This document shows, piece after piece, positions 16,719 through 24,609 of a stretch of DNA of 64,000 nt. The notes under the pieces are model-generated. The model was not told the origin of the DNA. It searched no databases and worked only from the letters and a program-made list of their open reading frames with translations. A program made the translations under genes and the position numbers. The stretch is from CAZZCU01 sp964652825 (GTDB lineage: Bacteria > Bdellovibrionota_B > Oligoflexia > Oligoflexales > CAZZCU01), in assembly GCA_964652825.1 (NCBI GenBank), contig CAZZCU010000008.1:24530-88529 (forward strand), given 5' to 3'. Every line of letters starts with the position of its first letter. The stretch's first letter is position 1.

Positions 16719-17252
16719 ATGTTAAAGAAACTGGTTGCGGTGGCATTGATGTCCGTAGTCTATGTGCCGCAAGGATTTGCAGATCAAACTTTGACGAACA
16801 CCGCTTTTCGGACAATTCAGCAGACCAACAATGATTTGCAACGTTGCGGCTTGCAGTTCGCAGCGCCGAATTCCCGTGGTTTGCCGTATCCACCGCGCGA
16901 TGCCCGCTATGCTATCGTGAATCGCTTCGGTCGTTTGTTGGCGTATTACCGCGAAAATACTTTTGGTTATACAAGTCAGTATTACTACAGCAATCCCAAC
17001 GGCACCTTTCCGCACTTCGTAGAGTTGCGCGACGATCAATTGCGTTACTCAATTCCTGGTAGCATGGTGGCATCGGCGGATCGCGTATTTGTACCGGGCG
17101 GTGTTGGCTACAATTTGTATTGCCGCGATACTGGCTACGCGCGCAATTGGCCGACGTTCACACGTTGCGTTGATCGCAATTTCGTTCATGTGATTACCTC
17201 GCAGCTATGTCGCTGGTCGAATAGCTTAGGCGCTGAAGGTTTTGGTTATTAA
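16719..17252 (+). CDS. Small secreted protein, function unknown
   Basis: 177 residues. The ATG at 16719 is chosen over one at 16713 because AAAGGAG ends seven bases before it. A clear signal peptide (MLKKLVAVALMSVVYVPQGF, cut near ADQ) leads to a soluble periplasmic or secreted domain rich in Tyr, Asn and Arg with Cys residues near CGLQF, LYCRDTG, FTRCVD and LCRW, which could form two disulfides. I do not recognise the family. It is followed by a strong terminator, so it is probably its own unit or the end of the yajQ-ychF transcript. Confidence 0.78.
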   Translation: MLKKLVAVALMSVVYVPQGFADQTLTNTAFRTIQQTNNDLQRCGLQFAAPNSRGLPYPPRDARYAIVNRFGRLLAYYRENTFGYTSQYYYSNPNGTFPHFVELRDDQLRYSIPGSMVASADRVFVPGGVGYNLYCRDTGYARNWPTFTRCVDRNFVHVITSQLCRWSNSLGAEGFGY

Positions 17253-17278
17253 TTTTTTGTTCTGATTTTGGCATGTGG

Positions 17279-17313
17279 CAACCCCCGTCGTATTTGCGGC
17301 GGGGGTTGTTTTT
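17279..17313 (+). terminator. Strong rho-independent terminator
   Basis: Stem CAACCCCCG / CGGGGGTTG (17279-17287 with 17300-17308), extended inward by about three more pairs, loop of six, then five T residues. It ends the small secreted-protein gene and stands just before the convergent antitoxin gene. Confidence 0.9.
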
Positions 17314-17599
17314 ATTTAGAGCGCCGTAGGCCGGCTCGATTCTTGTAGGGAATTTTTTCCTCAAACTGCGCTTCCCAGACGTCCATGACATCTGCAATTT
17401 CTTCAAGTGCGTCAGCGGCTTTAAGTTTTTTGCTGCTCAACTCTTTCATAATTTCACTGATGCTTTGACAGACTTCCACGGATTGTTCAAAAAATTTTGA
17501 TTTGTTGTCGGTATCATCCGCCAGACGAAGTATGTCCTGGCGTAAAGAAATACTGATGCCTTTACGTTTTTTTTCTTCTTTCAGAGGTGGTCGCGACAT
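17312..17599 (-). CDS. Ribbon-helix-helix antitoxin
   Basis: 95 residues from the ATG at 17599, which has AAAGGAG eight bases upstream; two earlier in-frame starts lack this. N-terminal section RKGISISLRQDILRLADDT, then NKSKFFEQSVEV, is a ribbon-helix-helix pattern (a short beta strand plus two helices) used for DNA binding by many antitoxins. The C-terminal part is an acidic helix (DALEEIADVMDVWEAQFEE) suited to wrapping a basic toxin, followed by a basic tail. It lies 19 bases downstream of the RelE/ParE-like toxin gene, so the order is toxin first. It probably neutralises the toxin and represses the pair through the palindrome at 17893-17908. Confidence 0.75.
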   Translation of the reverse strand: MSRPPLKEEKKRKGISISLRQDILRLADDTDNKSKFFEQSVEVCQSISEIMKELSSKKLKAADALEEIADVMDVWEAQFEEKIPYKNRAGLRRSK

Positions 17600-17618
17600 A
17601 AGCATCGCTCCTTTGTTT

Positions 17619-17876
17619 TCAATCATATACATCTTTGCGGTCTCCGATTTTGATGATCGATACGATTTTCACATCATCATCAATTTCATAGACAATCCGA
17701 TAATTGCCCTGGCGTATGCGAAAATGATCGGACATTCCCCTTAACTTAATGGAACCATGTGGACGAGGGTCCTCAGAAAGTAATCGAATTCGTTCCTCGA
17801 TCGCAGCCTGAAAATGCCAAGGGAGATTTTGGAGTTGTCGCTCAGCCTTCCTCGTTATGAATATCCTATAGAGCAT
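17619..17876 (-). CDS. RelE/ParE-superfamily toxin
   Basis: 85 residues, normal for the family. Seen: RIFITRKAERQLQNLP at the start, the pattern KLRGMSDHFRIRQGNYRIVY in the middle and VKIVSIIKIGDRKDVYD at the end, which are the hallmark strands of RelE/ParE toxins (Arg-rich GNYRIVY; IGDRKDVY). RelE members cut mRNA on the ribosome, ParE members poison gyrase; sequence alone points to the RelE-like side because of the GxYRIVYEI and GDRKDVY motifs. ATG preceded by GGGGAAG. The locus and the gap upstream are AT-rich compared with neighbours, consistent with acquisition by transfer. Confidence 0.88.
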   Translation of the reverse strand: MLYRIFITRKAERQLQNLPWHFQAAIEERIRLLSEDPRPHGSIKLRGMSDHFRIRQGNYRIVYEIDDDVKIVSIIKIGDRKDVYD

Positions 17877-17892
17877 CTTTTATTGGCTTCCC

Positions 17893-17908
17893 CCTACCGA
17901 TCGGTAGG
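17893..17908. promoter_or_regulatory. Perfect 16-base palindrome, likely toxin-antitoxin operator
   Basis: CCTACCGATCGGTAGG, a perfect palindrome with eight-base arms, centred about 25 bases upstream of the toxin ATG (17876) in an AT-rich gap. Antitoxins of the ribbon-helix-helix class commonly bind such sites in their own promoter. The binding itself is inferred. Confidence 0.65.
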
Positions 17909-18075
17909 ATTGAAAATAAACATAGCATAAAAATAATATAAAAATACTTGAAAATGAATTTTACAATATTGTTAGTTAGTTATGTCGGGAGACAAACCTG
18001 AGCCACATGACGTATTAGAATTTAGACGGAAAGAAATGAGTCAGCCAATGACTTGTGGTTATTCTCACTAACCGA
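17909..18075. other. AT-rich spacer between toxin and hydratase genes
   Basis: About 167 bases with runs of A and T that must contain the toxin-antitoxin promoter on the minus strand, but no single hexamer pair stands out. A 29-codon plus-strand frame (17982-18071, ATG to TAA) is present with no ribosome site; I do not call it a gene. Confidence 0.5.
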
Positions 18076-18891
18076 TTACGAACGTGAGGATAAAAATTTC
18101 TGCAGGAATGCTTTGTGGGCGTGTTTGCCCCAGAGGTTTTTGAATTTCAGTTGTTCGGCGCGGTCGATAGGATTGGTATTGCCGTCAGCTTGTCTTAGCA
18201 TTTGTTTTTGTGCGGCCAGGGCATTGCCATCAAGGGTACAGAATAGTTTTGTCAATGTGGTTAAGCGGCGCTCCAGTGTTGTGTCATCGTCAACCAATTC
18301 ATGAATGAGTCCGAGTTCGTAGCAACGTCTGGCATCCAAGCTGGCGGTGGTTAGTAACAGGTATTGCGCCTGCGCTTTACCGAGCAGGTTGACGAGTCGA
18401 CGCGTGCCACCAAAGCCGGTCGCCAGACCGACTTGCAGTTGCTTAAGGTCAAACCGCGCCGCTGTAGTGCCGATCCGAATGTCAGCGGCAAGGGCGAGTT
18501 CAGCGCCGCCGCCGATCGCAGCACCATCAATCGCCGCGATAACCGGCAACGGCAATTGCTCCAAACGTTGACACACGTTGAGCATGGTCTTTGTATAGTT
18601 CAGACCTTGGTTCGTTGATAGAGATACCAGTTCTTTAAGATCACCACCGGCGATCCAGATTTTATCTTTCGTCGACATCTGGGTATTTGCGCGCAGTATC
18701 AAGACGCGCGACCTTGCCGCGGCGCGCTTTTTCGCACGCAAGTTGGTCTCAAGCTTGCCAAGCAGTTGGTCGAGTTGTGTGGCGATGGTTGGGCCGATGG
18801 CATTGGCGCGATCCGGTCGATTGATCGTCCAAATCAGGCATTCATCCTGTCGCTCCTGGCGGACAAAAAGCGGTGGAATGGGTGAACTCAT
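18076..18891 (-). CDS. Enoyl-CoA hydratase/isomerase (crotonase) family protein
   Basis: 271 residues from the ATG at 18891 (a TTG two codons earlier is less likely). Crotonase fold: oxyanion-hole segments IAGGDLKEL and GAAIGGGAELALAADIRI are present, and GFGGTRRLVNLLG follows. The first catalytic Glu (GGGAE) is kept, but the second (the Glu of the usual QPE) is Gln in FDLKQLQVGL, so normal hydratase chemistry is doubtful; isomerases, decarboxylases and thioesterases of the superfamily show such changes. A short extra segment precedes the AGGD motif. No beta-oxidation genes are nearby, so the substrate is unknown. Confidence 0.88.
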   Translation of the reverse strand: MSSPIPPLFVRQERQDECLIWTINRPDRANAIGPTIATQLDQLLGKLETNLRAKKRAAARSRVLILRANTQMSTKDKIWIAGGDLKELVSLSTNQGLNYTKTMLNVCQRLEQLPLPVIAAIDGAAIGGGAELALAADIRIGTTAARFDLKQLQVGLATGFGGTRRLVNLLGKAQAQYLLLTTASLDARRCYELGLIHELVDDDTTLERRLTTLTKLFCTLDGNALAAQKQMLRQADGNTNPIDRAEQLKFKNLWGKHAHKAFLQKFLSSRS

Positions 18892-19048
18892 GCGCAAATG
18901 CCTATTGGTGATTTGATAAAAACCAAAGTTTTCTGTCTGCTTAATAAGTGCCTAAGTCAGATGACCCTGCTATTTTTGTGGCCGATGAGTTAAAATATAG
19001 CAAGGTAATTTTCTAAGCATTTAGCTGGGATAGGTGTAGTTAAGTAAA

Positions 19049-19681
19049 TTGACTGAATATCATCAAGATAAAGATGGCGGTGGCGCGGACCGCGCCCCTA
19101 GTCATAACGATAGCAAAGGCAATATCGTTCTGATTGGCGTGACCGGTAGTGGTAAGTCGAGTTCGGGGTGGTTGCTGGCCCGGTTGCTTGGCTATGGTTT
19201 CATTGATGTTGATCAATGGATCGAAACAAAAAGCGGCAAATCGGTAGCGACGATTTTCGCCGATCAGGGTGAACAGCAATTTCGCGAAATTGAACAGGAA
19301 GTCATTCAGAATCTTGGTGAAGTTCGTCATCATGTGATCGCTGTCGGTGGCGGTGCCGTCGAAAACGAGGATAACTGGCGAACGCTGTCGGCGCTTGGGA
19401 CTACGATCTGGCTGCATAGTCCAGCGCAAGAAGTAGCGCGTCGTTTGTTAATGAAGCCGGATGAAATACGGCGGCGGCCTTTATTGCAGGACCTGGTAAA
19501 CGTCGTTGATCGGTCTGATCGTTACAAAGGCTTAACGGAACGGATCAATGCTCTAATCGGCCAACGGAAGGCCAGATATGGACAAGCGCGGTTGATGTTG
19601 CAGAATTCGCATTCAACTCCCGAAACCACCGCGCATTTATTGAAAGAGTTATTGGTTACCGAGGGCATCGTTAAGCATTGA
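19049..19681 (+). CDS. aroK: Shikimate kinase
   Basis: Phosphorylates shikimate with ATP on the route to aromatic amino acids. 210 residues from a TTG, slightly longer than the usual 170-180 because of a hydrophilic N-terminal tail (TEYHQDKDGGGADRAP). Seen: Walker A GVTGSGKSS, the shikimate-binding FIDVDQWIE (Asp-x-Asp), the GxxxFR-type EQQFREIE motif, the glycine motif VIAVGGGAVEN and the lid RRRPLL. The start has no convincing ribosome site; there is no ATG further in that keeps the P-loop. It stands 97 bases ahead of the T2SS operon; whether it is co-transcribed is unclear. Confidence 0.92.
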   Translation: MTEYHQDKDGGGADRAPSHNDSKGNIVLIGVTGSGKSSSGWLLARLLGYGFIDVDQWIETKSGKSVATIFADQGEQQFREIEQEVIQNLGEVRHHVIAVGGGAVENEDNWRTLSALGTTIWLHSPAQEVARRLLMKPDEIRRRPLLQDLVNVVDRSDRYKGLTERINALIGQRKARYGQARLMLQNSHSTPETTAHLLKELLVTEGIVKH

Positions 19682-19778
19682 GCTTGAAGCGACTTATGCC
19701 CCGTCGCCGCTATGGCCTTAATGAATTCGTAGATAAATACAGATAGGTAAACATGCTTGGGAAGTGGGTTGCTGTCTT

Positions 19779-20783
19779 ATGCGCCGCGAGTTTGGTTTGA
19801 CCGACTTTGAAGACATCATCAAAAAACTGAAGCCATTGCCGTGGCGGTTTTTTGCTATTGCGGTTGCCATCAGTTTTGTCATCGCGAGTTTGACATCATC
19901 GTTGCTGGGTTGGTTGATTAGTACCAAATCCGACGCGCTCAAATTCAAATCGGTCGCGACTGCGGGTCGGACGTCGCCGCAAAACGAAGTCGCAGTCGTG
20001 CGTCCTTATCTACCGGATGCGGAAATCGATAAGATTCTCAAACGCAACATCTTTAATTCCGAGGGTGCGGTCGGCGAAGACACTGATAACAATGTCGCCA
20101 CTGAGGATTATCCTAAATCAGATATGCCGATCAAATTGATCGGGATCATCTATGGTGGCGATCCTTATAGTGGCATGGTGACCTACGAGAACACGGCCAA
20201 ACAGAATAAAGTCGACAGTGTTTCCGTCGGCCAGAAAATCGAGCCCGGCGCGTTGCTGCTGGAGATTCAGCGTCGTCGCATCATCATCGAGAGAAATGGC
20301 CAGAAGGAATATGTTGAGCTTATCGACCCAGTGATTCGCCGTTCCAGTAGGACGGCGTCGCGTTCGGCAACGACGACGCCGACCACCACTAACGGCATTA
20401 CGCCGGTGGCTACCAAGCCACCGCCTCCGGCCTATAAGGAGCCTGGTTTTGATCGCGAGGGCGACAAGATTAAGATGTCGGGTGATTATAAAGACCGCTT
20501 ATTGACTCAGGATTTCCAGAAAGTTTTGCAGGATGCCAAGGCCGAGCCGCATATGGTGGACGGGTCGTTGCGAGGATTCCGCCTGACCAAGATTCGCGAA
20601 GCCTCGATTTACGATAAAGCTGGTTTACAAAATGATGACATTATCGAGGAAATCAACGGGGTTCCATTGAACGATACGGCTGGCGCCATCCGGCTTTTGC
20701 AACAGTTGCGCAACGAAAAAGAGATTGAAATCCGCGTGCGGCGCGGCGGTAGCCCGGTCAGCGTGACATTGAGCGTGATGTAA
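19779..20783 (+). CDS. gspC: T2SS inner-membrane protein GspC, first of two tandem copies
   Basis: Links the inner-membrane platform to the secretin in the periplasm. About 334 residues from the ATG at 19779 (GTG at 19764 is an alternative). Short cytoplasmic tail, one membrane helix (FFAIAVAISFVIASLTSSLLG), then the homology region (IDKILKRNIFNSEG, followed by IKLIGIIYGGDPYSGMVTYE and VDSVSVGQKIEPGALLLEI), a Pro/Thr-rich linker and a C-terminal PDZ domain (LRGFRLTKIREASIYDKAGL, NDDIIEEINGVPLND). The order is exactly that of GspC proteins that end in PDZ. It heads the gsp operon; a second gspC-like gene follows after 29 bases. Confidence 0.9.
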   Translation: MRREFGLTDFEDIIKKLKPLPWRFFAIAVAISFVIASLTSSLLGWLISTKSDALKFKSVATAGRTSPQNEVAVVRPYLPDAEIDKILKRNIFNSEGAVGEDTDNNVATEDYPKSDMPIKLIGIIYGGDPYSGMVTYENTAKQNKVDSVSVGQKIEPGALLLEIQRRRIIIERNGQKEYVELIDPVIRRSSRTASRSATTTPTTTNGITPVATKPPPPAYKEPGFDREGDKIKMSGDYKDRLLTQDFQKVLQDAKAEPHMVDGSLRGFRLTKIREASIYDKAGLQNDDIIEEINGVPLNDTAGAIRLLQQLRNEKEIEIRVRRGGSPVSVTLSVM

Positions 20784-20812
20784 GTCAGATGAATCAAGGA
20801 ATACATGGTTAG

Positions 20813-21832
20813 ATGAGAACAAATATCAACATCGAAAAACTTTCCGACCTATTCTCGAGTTATAATTTAAAGAAGGAGAATTGGGTCGTGCTGCTTGGCT
20901 TTACCAAGCGGTTTAGTTTGGTGTTGCTGTTTGCTTATATCGCTGCGTCGATTGCCTCGGCAGCGATTATGTCGCTGCTTATTGGCTCGGCGGTTAAAGG
21001 TTTCTCGGCGAAGCCGCGCATTCAAAGCAACATAACGACTTTGAATTTGGTCAACAGTACGAATTATCGCGATTTGTCGCGGAGTATTGTTGAGCGAAAT
21101 CTTTTTAATTCCGATGGTGAGGTTCCGAACGAACCGGATCCGGTGAAGTCGGAAGGCACGGCGGGCGTCTTCGATCCAAACGCGGGTTGTCAGAAGACGT
21201 CGCTTAAAATCGCCTTACTAGGCACGATCTATCTTGGTGCTACAGGTGATTCGTTGGCGACGGTTAAAGATGAGACTTATTCGGAAGCAGACATATATAA
21301 GGCGGGCGATGTGATTTTTGGCAGCCAGGCAAAAGTACATGCGATCGAGCAATCTCGCCTGATTATTAACAACAACGGCGTGAAAGAGTGTTTGGAACTG
21401 GTTCCCGCCGCGGTGCTGACGGCGCAAGCAGGTGGCGACGGCACAATAGCGGATGATAGCACGCGTGGTGGTGATGATCGTAGTGAGGGCGCGGGTGGCG
21501 GTGGCTGTACATCGGCGACGGTGGAAGCGGTTTATGTTGAGAAAGAACTTGGCCCTGGCTTCGCGAATATTTTGACCAAAGGACGATTGGTTCCCGATAG
21601 TGCTCCGGACGGTACAACGAAAGGCTTTAAATTGATCGGTATGGACTCTAACAGTTTGTTCGCGAAGATTTGTTTGCGCAATAATGATGTCATCACTGCC
21701 GTTAATGACACGAGTATGACGCAGCCGGAGCAGGGTTTTGCGCTGTATCAAGCATTTCAGGATGATCGTGAAGTACGCATTAATATTTTACGTGGTGAGA
21801 CGCCAAGAACAATTACGGTTCGCATTCGGTAA
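20813..21832 (+). CDS. T2SS GspC-like protein, second tandem copy
   Basis: 339 residues with the same plan as the gene before it: cytoplasmic tail, membrane helix (LVLLFAYIAASIASAAIMSL), SIVERNLFNSDGE, homology region (LKIALLGTIYLGATGDSLATV, ADIYKAGDVIFG, LIINNNGVKECLEL), a Gly/Asp linker and a PDZ-like end (GFKLIGMDSNSLFAKICLRN, NDVITAVND). Unlike the first copy it has Cys residues in the homology region (AGCQKTS, KECLE), in the linker and in the PDZ domain, which could form periplasmic disulfides. Sequence identity between the two is low although the layout is the same, so the duplication is old or they play distinct roles (for example hetero-oligomer). ATG at 20813, weak ribosome site. Confidence 0.85.
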   Translation: MRTNINIEKLSDLFSSYNLKKENWVVLLGFTKRFSLVLLFAYIAASIASAAIMSLLIGSAVKGFSAKPRIQSNITTLNLVNSTNYRDLSRSIVERNLFNSDGEVPNEPDPVKSEGTAGVFDPNAGCQKTSLKIALLGTIYLGATGDSLATVKDETYSEADIYKAGDVIFGSQAKVHAIEQSRLIINNNGVKECLELVPAAVLTAQAGGDGTIADDSTRGGDDRSEGAGGGGCTSATVEAVYVEKELGPGFANILTKGRLVPDSAPDGTTKGFKLIGMDSNSLFAKICLRNNDVITAVNDTSMTQPEQGFALYQAFQDDREVRINILRGETPRTITVRIR

Positions 21833-21855
21833 CGGATGGCGTGAGGAGCTAGAGA

Positions 21856-24591
21856 ATGTTTAAGACATTTCGTTCGACAACAATCATGTGGCTGCTGGTC
21901 TTCGGCTCGACCATGCTCATGACGCAGGTCCGAGCGCAGCAACCACCTGTCGCTCAACCCGATACCGTACCGCCGTCGCCTGCAGTTGAGCCGCCGGCAG
22001 AACAGCCGCCGGTAAATGAAGCGACTGCCAACGAAGTGCCCGAGGGGCTGCCGCCTCCGACGGGAACGGCGACAAATCCTCCGTCGTCACCGACTCCTGA
22101 TGGTGCGCCATCGATAACACCGCCGCCGGCATTACCACCGGAGAATGATATGCCGCCGCCGGAGAGCATAGCGATGCCAAACGACGAACAGGCGCCCGCG
22201 GAAGTGATCGCGCCACCACCTGCCAGAGCGCCGCGTCGAGCTGCCGAAAATCCCGAGGGTAAAGTCGGCGCCGATAGCGTGCCGCCGGGGCAAGAGTTGG
22301 TGAACATCGATTTTCCCGAACCGACGGAAATTAAAGATATCGTCAAAGCCGTGTCGATGTGGACCGGTAAGAACGTTATTTTGGGCCGCGATGTCGCCGG
22401 TAAAGTGACGATGTTGTCGCCGCGCAAAGTGACGAAAGAAGAAGCTTATCAGATGTTCTTGTCGGCACTGAATATGTTGAACATGACCACGGTGGAAACC
22501 GGCAAAGTCATCAAGATCATGCCGGTGCGCAATGCGGTGAAAGGTAACCTGAAGACTTATATGGGATCGAGCTACACGCCGCTTACGGACGAGTTGATTA
22601 CGCAAATCGTGCCGTTGAAGTATATCGATGCCAAAGAGTTGCAAAATACTCTTGGTCGCGTTGTGACGCCAAACGCCATGATCGCGTATTCGCCGACCAA
22701 CACACTGATTATCAGCGACAGTGGTTATAAGATCCGTCGCGTGCTGGATATTATCGATCTGCTTGATGTTCAGGGACAGCAGCCGCAAATTGCCATCGTG
22801 CCGATTCGTTATGCGGACGCAAAAAGTATTTCCGAGAAAGTTTCGGAGATTTTTAAGTTAAGTGCTGGTTCCAAAGCGCCATCAAGTCGTGGTGGTATCT
22901 CCAATCACAAGTTGATGGTGGATGAGCGCACCAATTCAGTAATTATTTTTGGGCCGCCGCGCACTATTCAGGATGTGCGAGCATTGGTGAAGCGCTTCGA
23001 TGTGCGGATTGATGATCCTAGTCGGCAGGCGTCGATCCATGTTCGGCCGTTGGACTACGCTGATGCCAAGAAGCTGGCGGCGACTTTGTCATCATTATCG
23101 CAGGGTGCGCAGAATAACCGTGGCGGTGCGGGTGCGAACTTGCGACGCCCGCCAACGCCGCGTCTCAATGTTCCCGGCTCACCCGCGAACACCGTTGATA
23201 CCAGTCCACCGGCGGTGGCAAGTCTGGGTGATGACGTTAAAATTACCGCTGATGAGTCGCTTAATGCTTTATTAATTACCGGTAGTCGCGCTGCTTATGA
23301 CAGCATCAATTCGCTGGTGCGTAAACTGGATGTTCGCCGCAGTCAGGTATTTGTCGAGGCGGAAATTCTCGATATTAATATCGACGGCGGCTTTAATTTT
23401 GGCTCCTCGATTTTCGCCGGCTACGGCAAAGAGACCGGCAACAAAACGGCGATCACCTGGGAAGCTGGGGGAATCGGGCCGTTGGTGGCATCGCAGGTGA
23501 CGGAAAATCCCACGGCTGCGGCCAGCGCTATCGATGCGTTTAAAGAAGAAATGAATATCGGTATTTTGTCCGGCACACCGGTGACAGTTCCTGGTATTGG
23601 TACCGTCAATCCTGGTGCGTTGATCAAGATGATCAAAAGCGACGCGGCTACCAAAGCTCTGGCATCGCCACACATCCTGACCGCTAATAATGAAACAGCG
23701 AAGATTGTGGTTGGTGATAAGATCTTTTACAAGACGCAGGATCCCGGTGGTCTTGGCGGCGTGCCGATCACTAAAGTACAGCATGAAAATGTTGATCTCA
23801 GTCTGGAGATCAAGCCGAACGTCAGTTATTCCAATTATGTGACGTTGAAAATCGATTTGGATGCGAGCGAAGGTCGCTATGATTCGATTGCGCAAATTCC
23901 TGTCGTTAACACCCGCAAAACCAGTCAGTTGGTGACGGTGAAAAATGGTCAGACGGTTGTTATCTCCGGCTTGGTGAAAACCACGGAAAGTGAGCAGTTT
24001 AAGAAAATTCCCCTGCTCGGTGACTTGCCGATTCTTGGCTGGTTGTTTCGTAACTCGTCGTTTGCCAAAAAGCGCAATAATCTGATGATTTTCCTGACGC
24101 CGCATATTGTACATGGCGCCGATGACTTGGCCGCGATTTATCAGGCGAAGGTGCGTGATCGCGATGAGTTTTTGAAAAAAATCTTTGGCTCCAAAGGCGT
24201 TGAGGATGATTTCTATGCAAGTTTGCCGCGTCTGGAGGATGGCGAGTATCGTCCTGATGATACTGATCGTCTGGAGCAGGAAAATCGGACGCGCCTGATG
24301 CAGGATATGCGTCGCGACATGGGCTATGCCGATGGAGGCCAGGCGGCTTTGGCACCCGACAACCACGCTGATGATCATGATCCTGATGACACGGTGACGG
24401 TGCCGCTTGGGTCGGCGGGTACCGGCTCGAGTGGTGGCAGTGATATGCCGTTAGGCGGCGCAGTGTCGAATTCACCTCCTGGTAGTGGGGTGAATGTTCC
24501 TGATGATGGACCCGGCATCGGCGATGACGGTCCACCGCCGGTTGATGACATGCCACCACCAATTGATCCGCCGGCTGGTGATATCGATTAA
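21856..24591 (+). CDS. gspD: T2SS outer-membrane secretin GspD
   Basis: Forms the outer-membrane channel of the T2SS. 911 residues, larger than the usual 650-750 because of low-complexity ends. Signal peptide to VRAQQP, then about 100 Pro/Ala/Glu-rich residues; N0 domain (LVNIDFPEPTEIKDIVKAVS), N1 to N3 KH-like domains (IVPLKYIDAKELQNTLGRVV, IAIVPIRYADAKSISEKVSE, IHVRPLDYADAKKLAATLSS), then the secretin core (VFVEAEILDINIDGGF, TANNETAKIVVGDKI, VTVKNGQTVVISGLV, PLLGDLPILGWLFRN, NLMIFLTPHIV). A tail of about 155 residues follows, rich in Pro, Asp and Gly. GAGGAG stands a few bases before the ATG. No pilotin gene is seen in the operon. Confidence 0.96.
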   Translation: MFKTFRSTTIMWLLVFGSTMLMTQVRAQQPPVAQPDTVPPSPAVEPPAEQPPVNEATANEVPEGLPPPTGTATNPPSSPTPDGAPSITPPPALPPENDMPPPESIAMPNDEQAPAEVIAPPPARAPRRAAENPEGKVGADSVPPGQELVNIDFPEPTEIKDIVKAVSMWTGKNVILGRDVAGKVTMLSPRKVTKEEAYQMFLSALNMLNMTTVETGKVIKIMPVRNAVKGNLKTYMGSSYTPLTDELITQIVPLKYIDAKELQNTLGRVVTPNAMIAYSPTNTLIISDSGYKIRRVLDIIDLLDVQGQQPQIAIVPIRYADAKSISEKVSEIFKLSAGSKAPSSRGGISNHKLMVDERTNSVIIFGPPRTIQDVRALVKRFDVRIDDPSRQASIHVRPLDYADAKKLAATLSSLSQGAQNNRGGAGANLRRPPTPRLNVPGSPANTVDTSPPAVASLGDDVKITADESLNALLITGSRAAYDSINSLVRKLDVRRSQVFVEAEILDINIDGGFNFGSSIFAGYGKETGNKTAITWEAGGIGPLVASQVTENPTAAASAIDAFKEEMNIGILSGTPVTVPGIGTVNPGALIKMIKSDAATKALASPHILTANNETAKIVVGDKIFYKTQDPGGLGGVPITKVQHENVDLSLEIKPNVSYSNYVTLKIDLDASEGRYDSIAQIPVVNTRKTSQLVTVKNGQTVVISGLVKTTESEQFKKIPLLGDLPILGWLFRNSSFAKKRNNLMIFLTPHIVHGADDLAAIYQAKVRDRDEFLKKIFGSKGVEDDFYASLPRLEDGEYRPDDTDRLEQENRTRLMQDMRRDMGYADGGQAALAPDNHADDHDPDDTVTVPLGSAGTGSSGGSDMPLGGAVSNSPPGSGVNVPDDGPGIGDDGPPPVDDMPPPIDPPAGDID

Positions 24592-24609
24592 TATGACACG
24601 ACGGAAATT

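Noticed and set aside
17982..18071. 29-codon frame with ATG and TAA in the AT-rich gap
   Set aside because: No ribosome site and no recognisable sequence; could be a decayed gene end but cannot be supported.
21877..22260. Pro-rich repetitive stretch at the gspD N-terminus as a DNA repeat
   Set aside because: It is low-complexity coding sequence with irregular codons, not a tandem DNA repeat.
22132..22788. 218-codon minus-strand frame in gspD
   Set aside because: Shadow of the secretin gene; composition (His/Arg-rich) typical for antisense frames here.
23272..24378. Long antisense frame (about 368 codons) opposite gspD
   Set aside because: It is the complement of a clearly coding secretin region; no ribosome site and low-complexity, improbable protein. 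Codon bias of gspD makes such frames open by chance.
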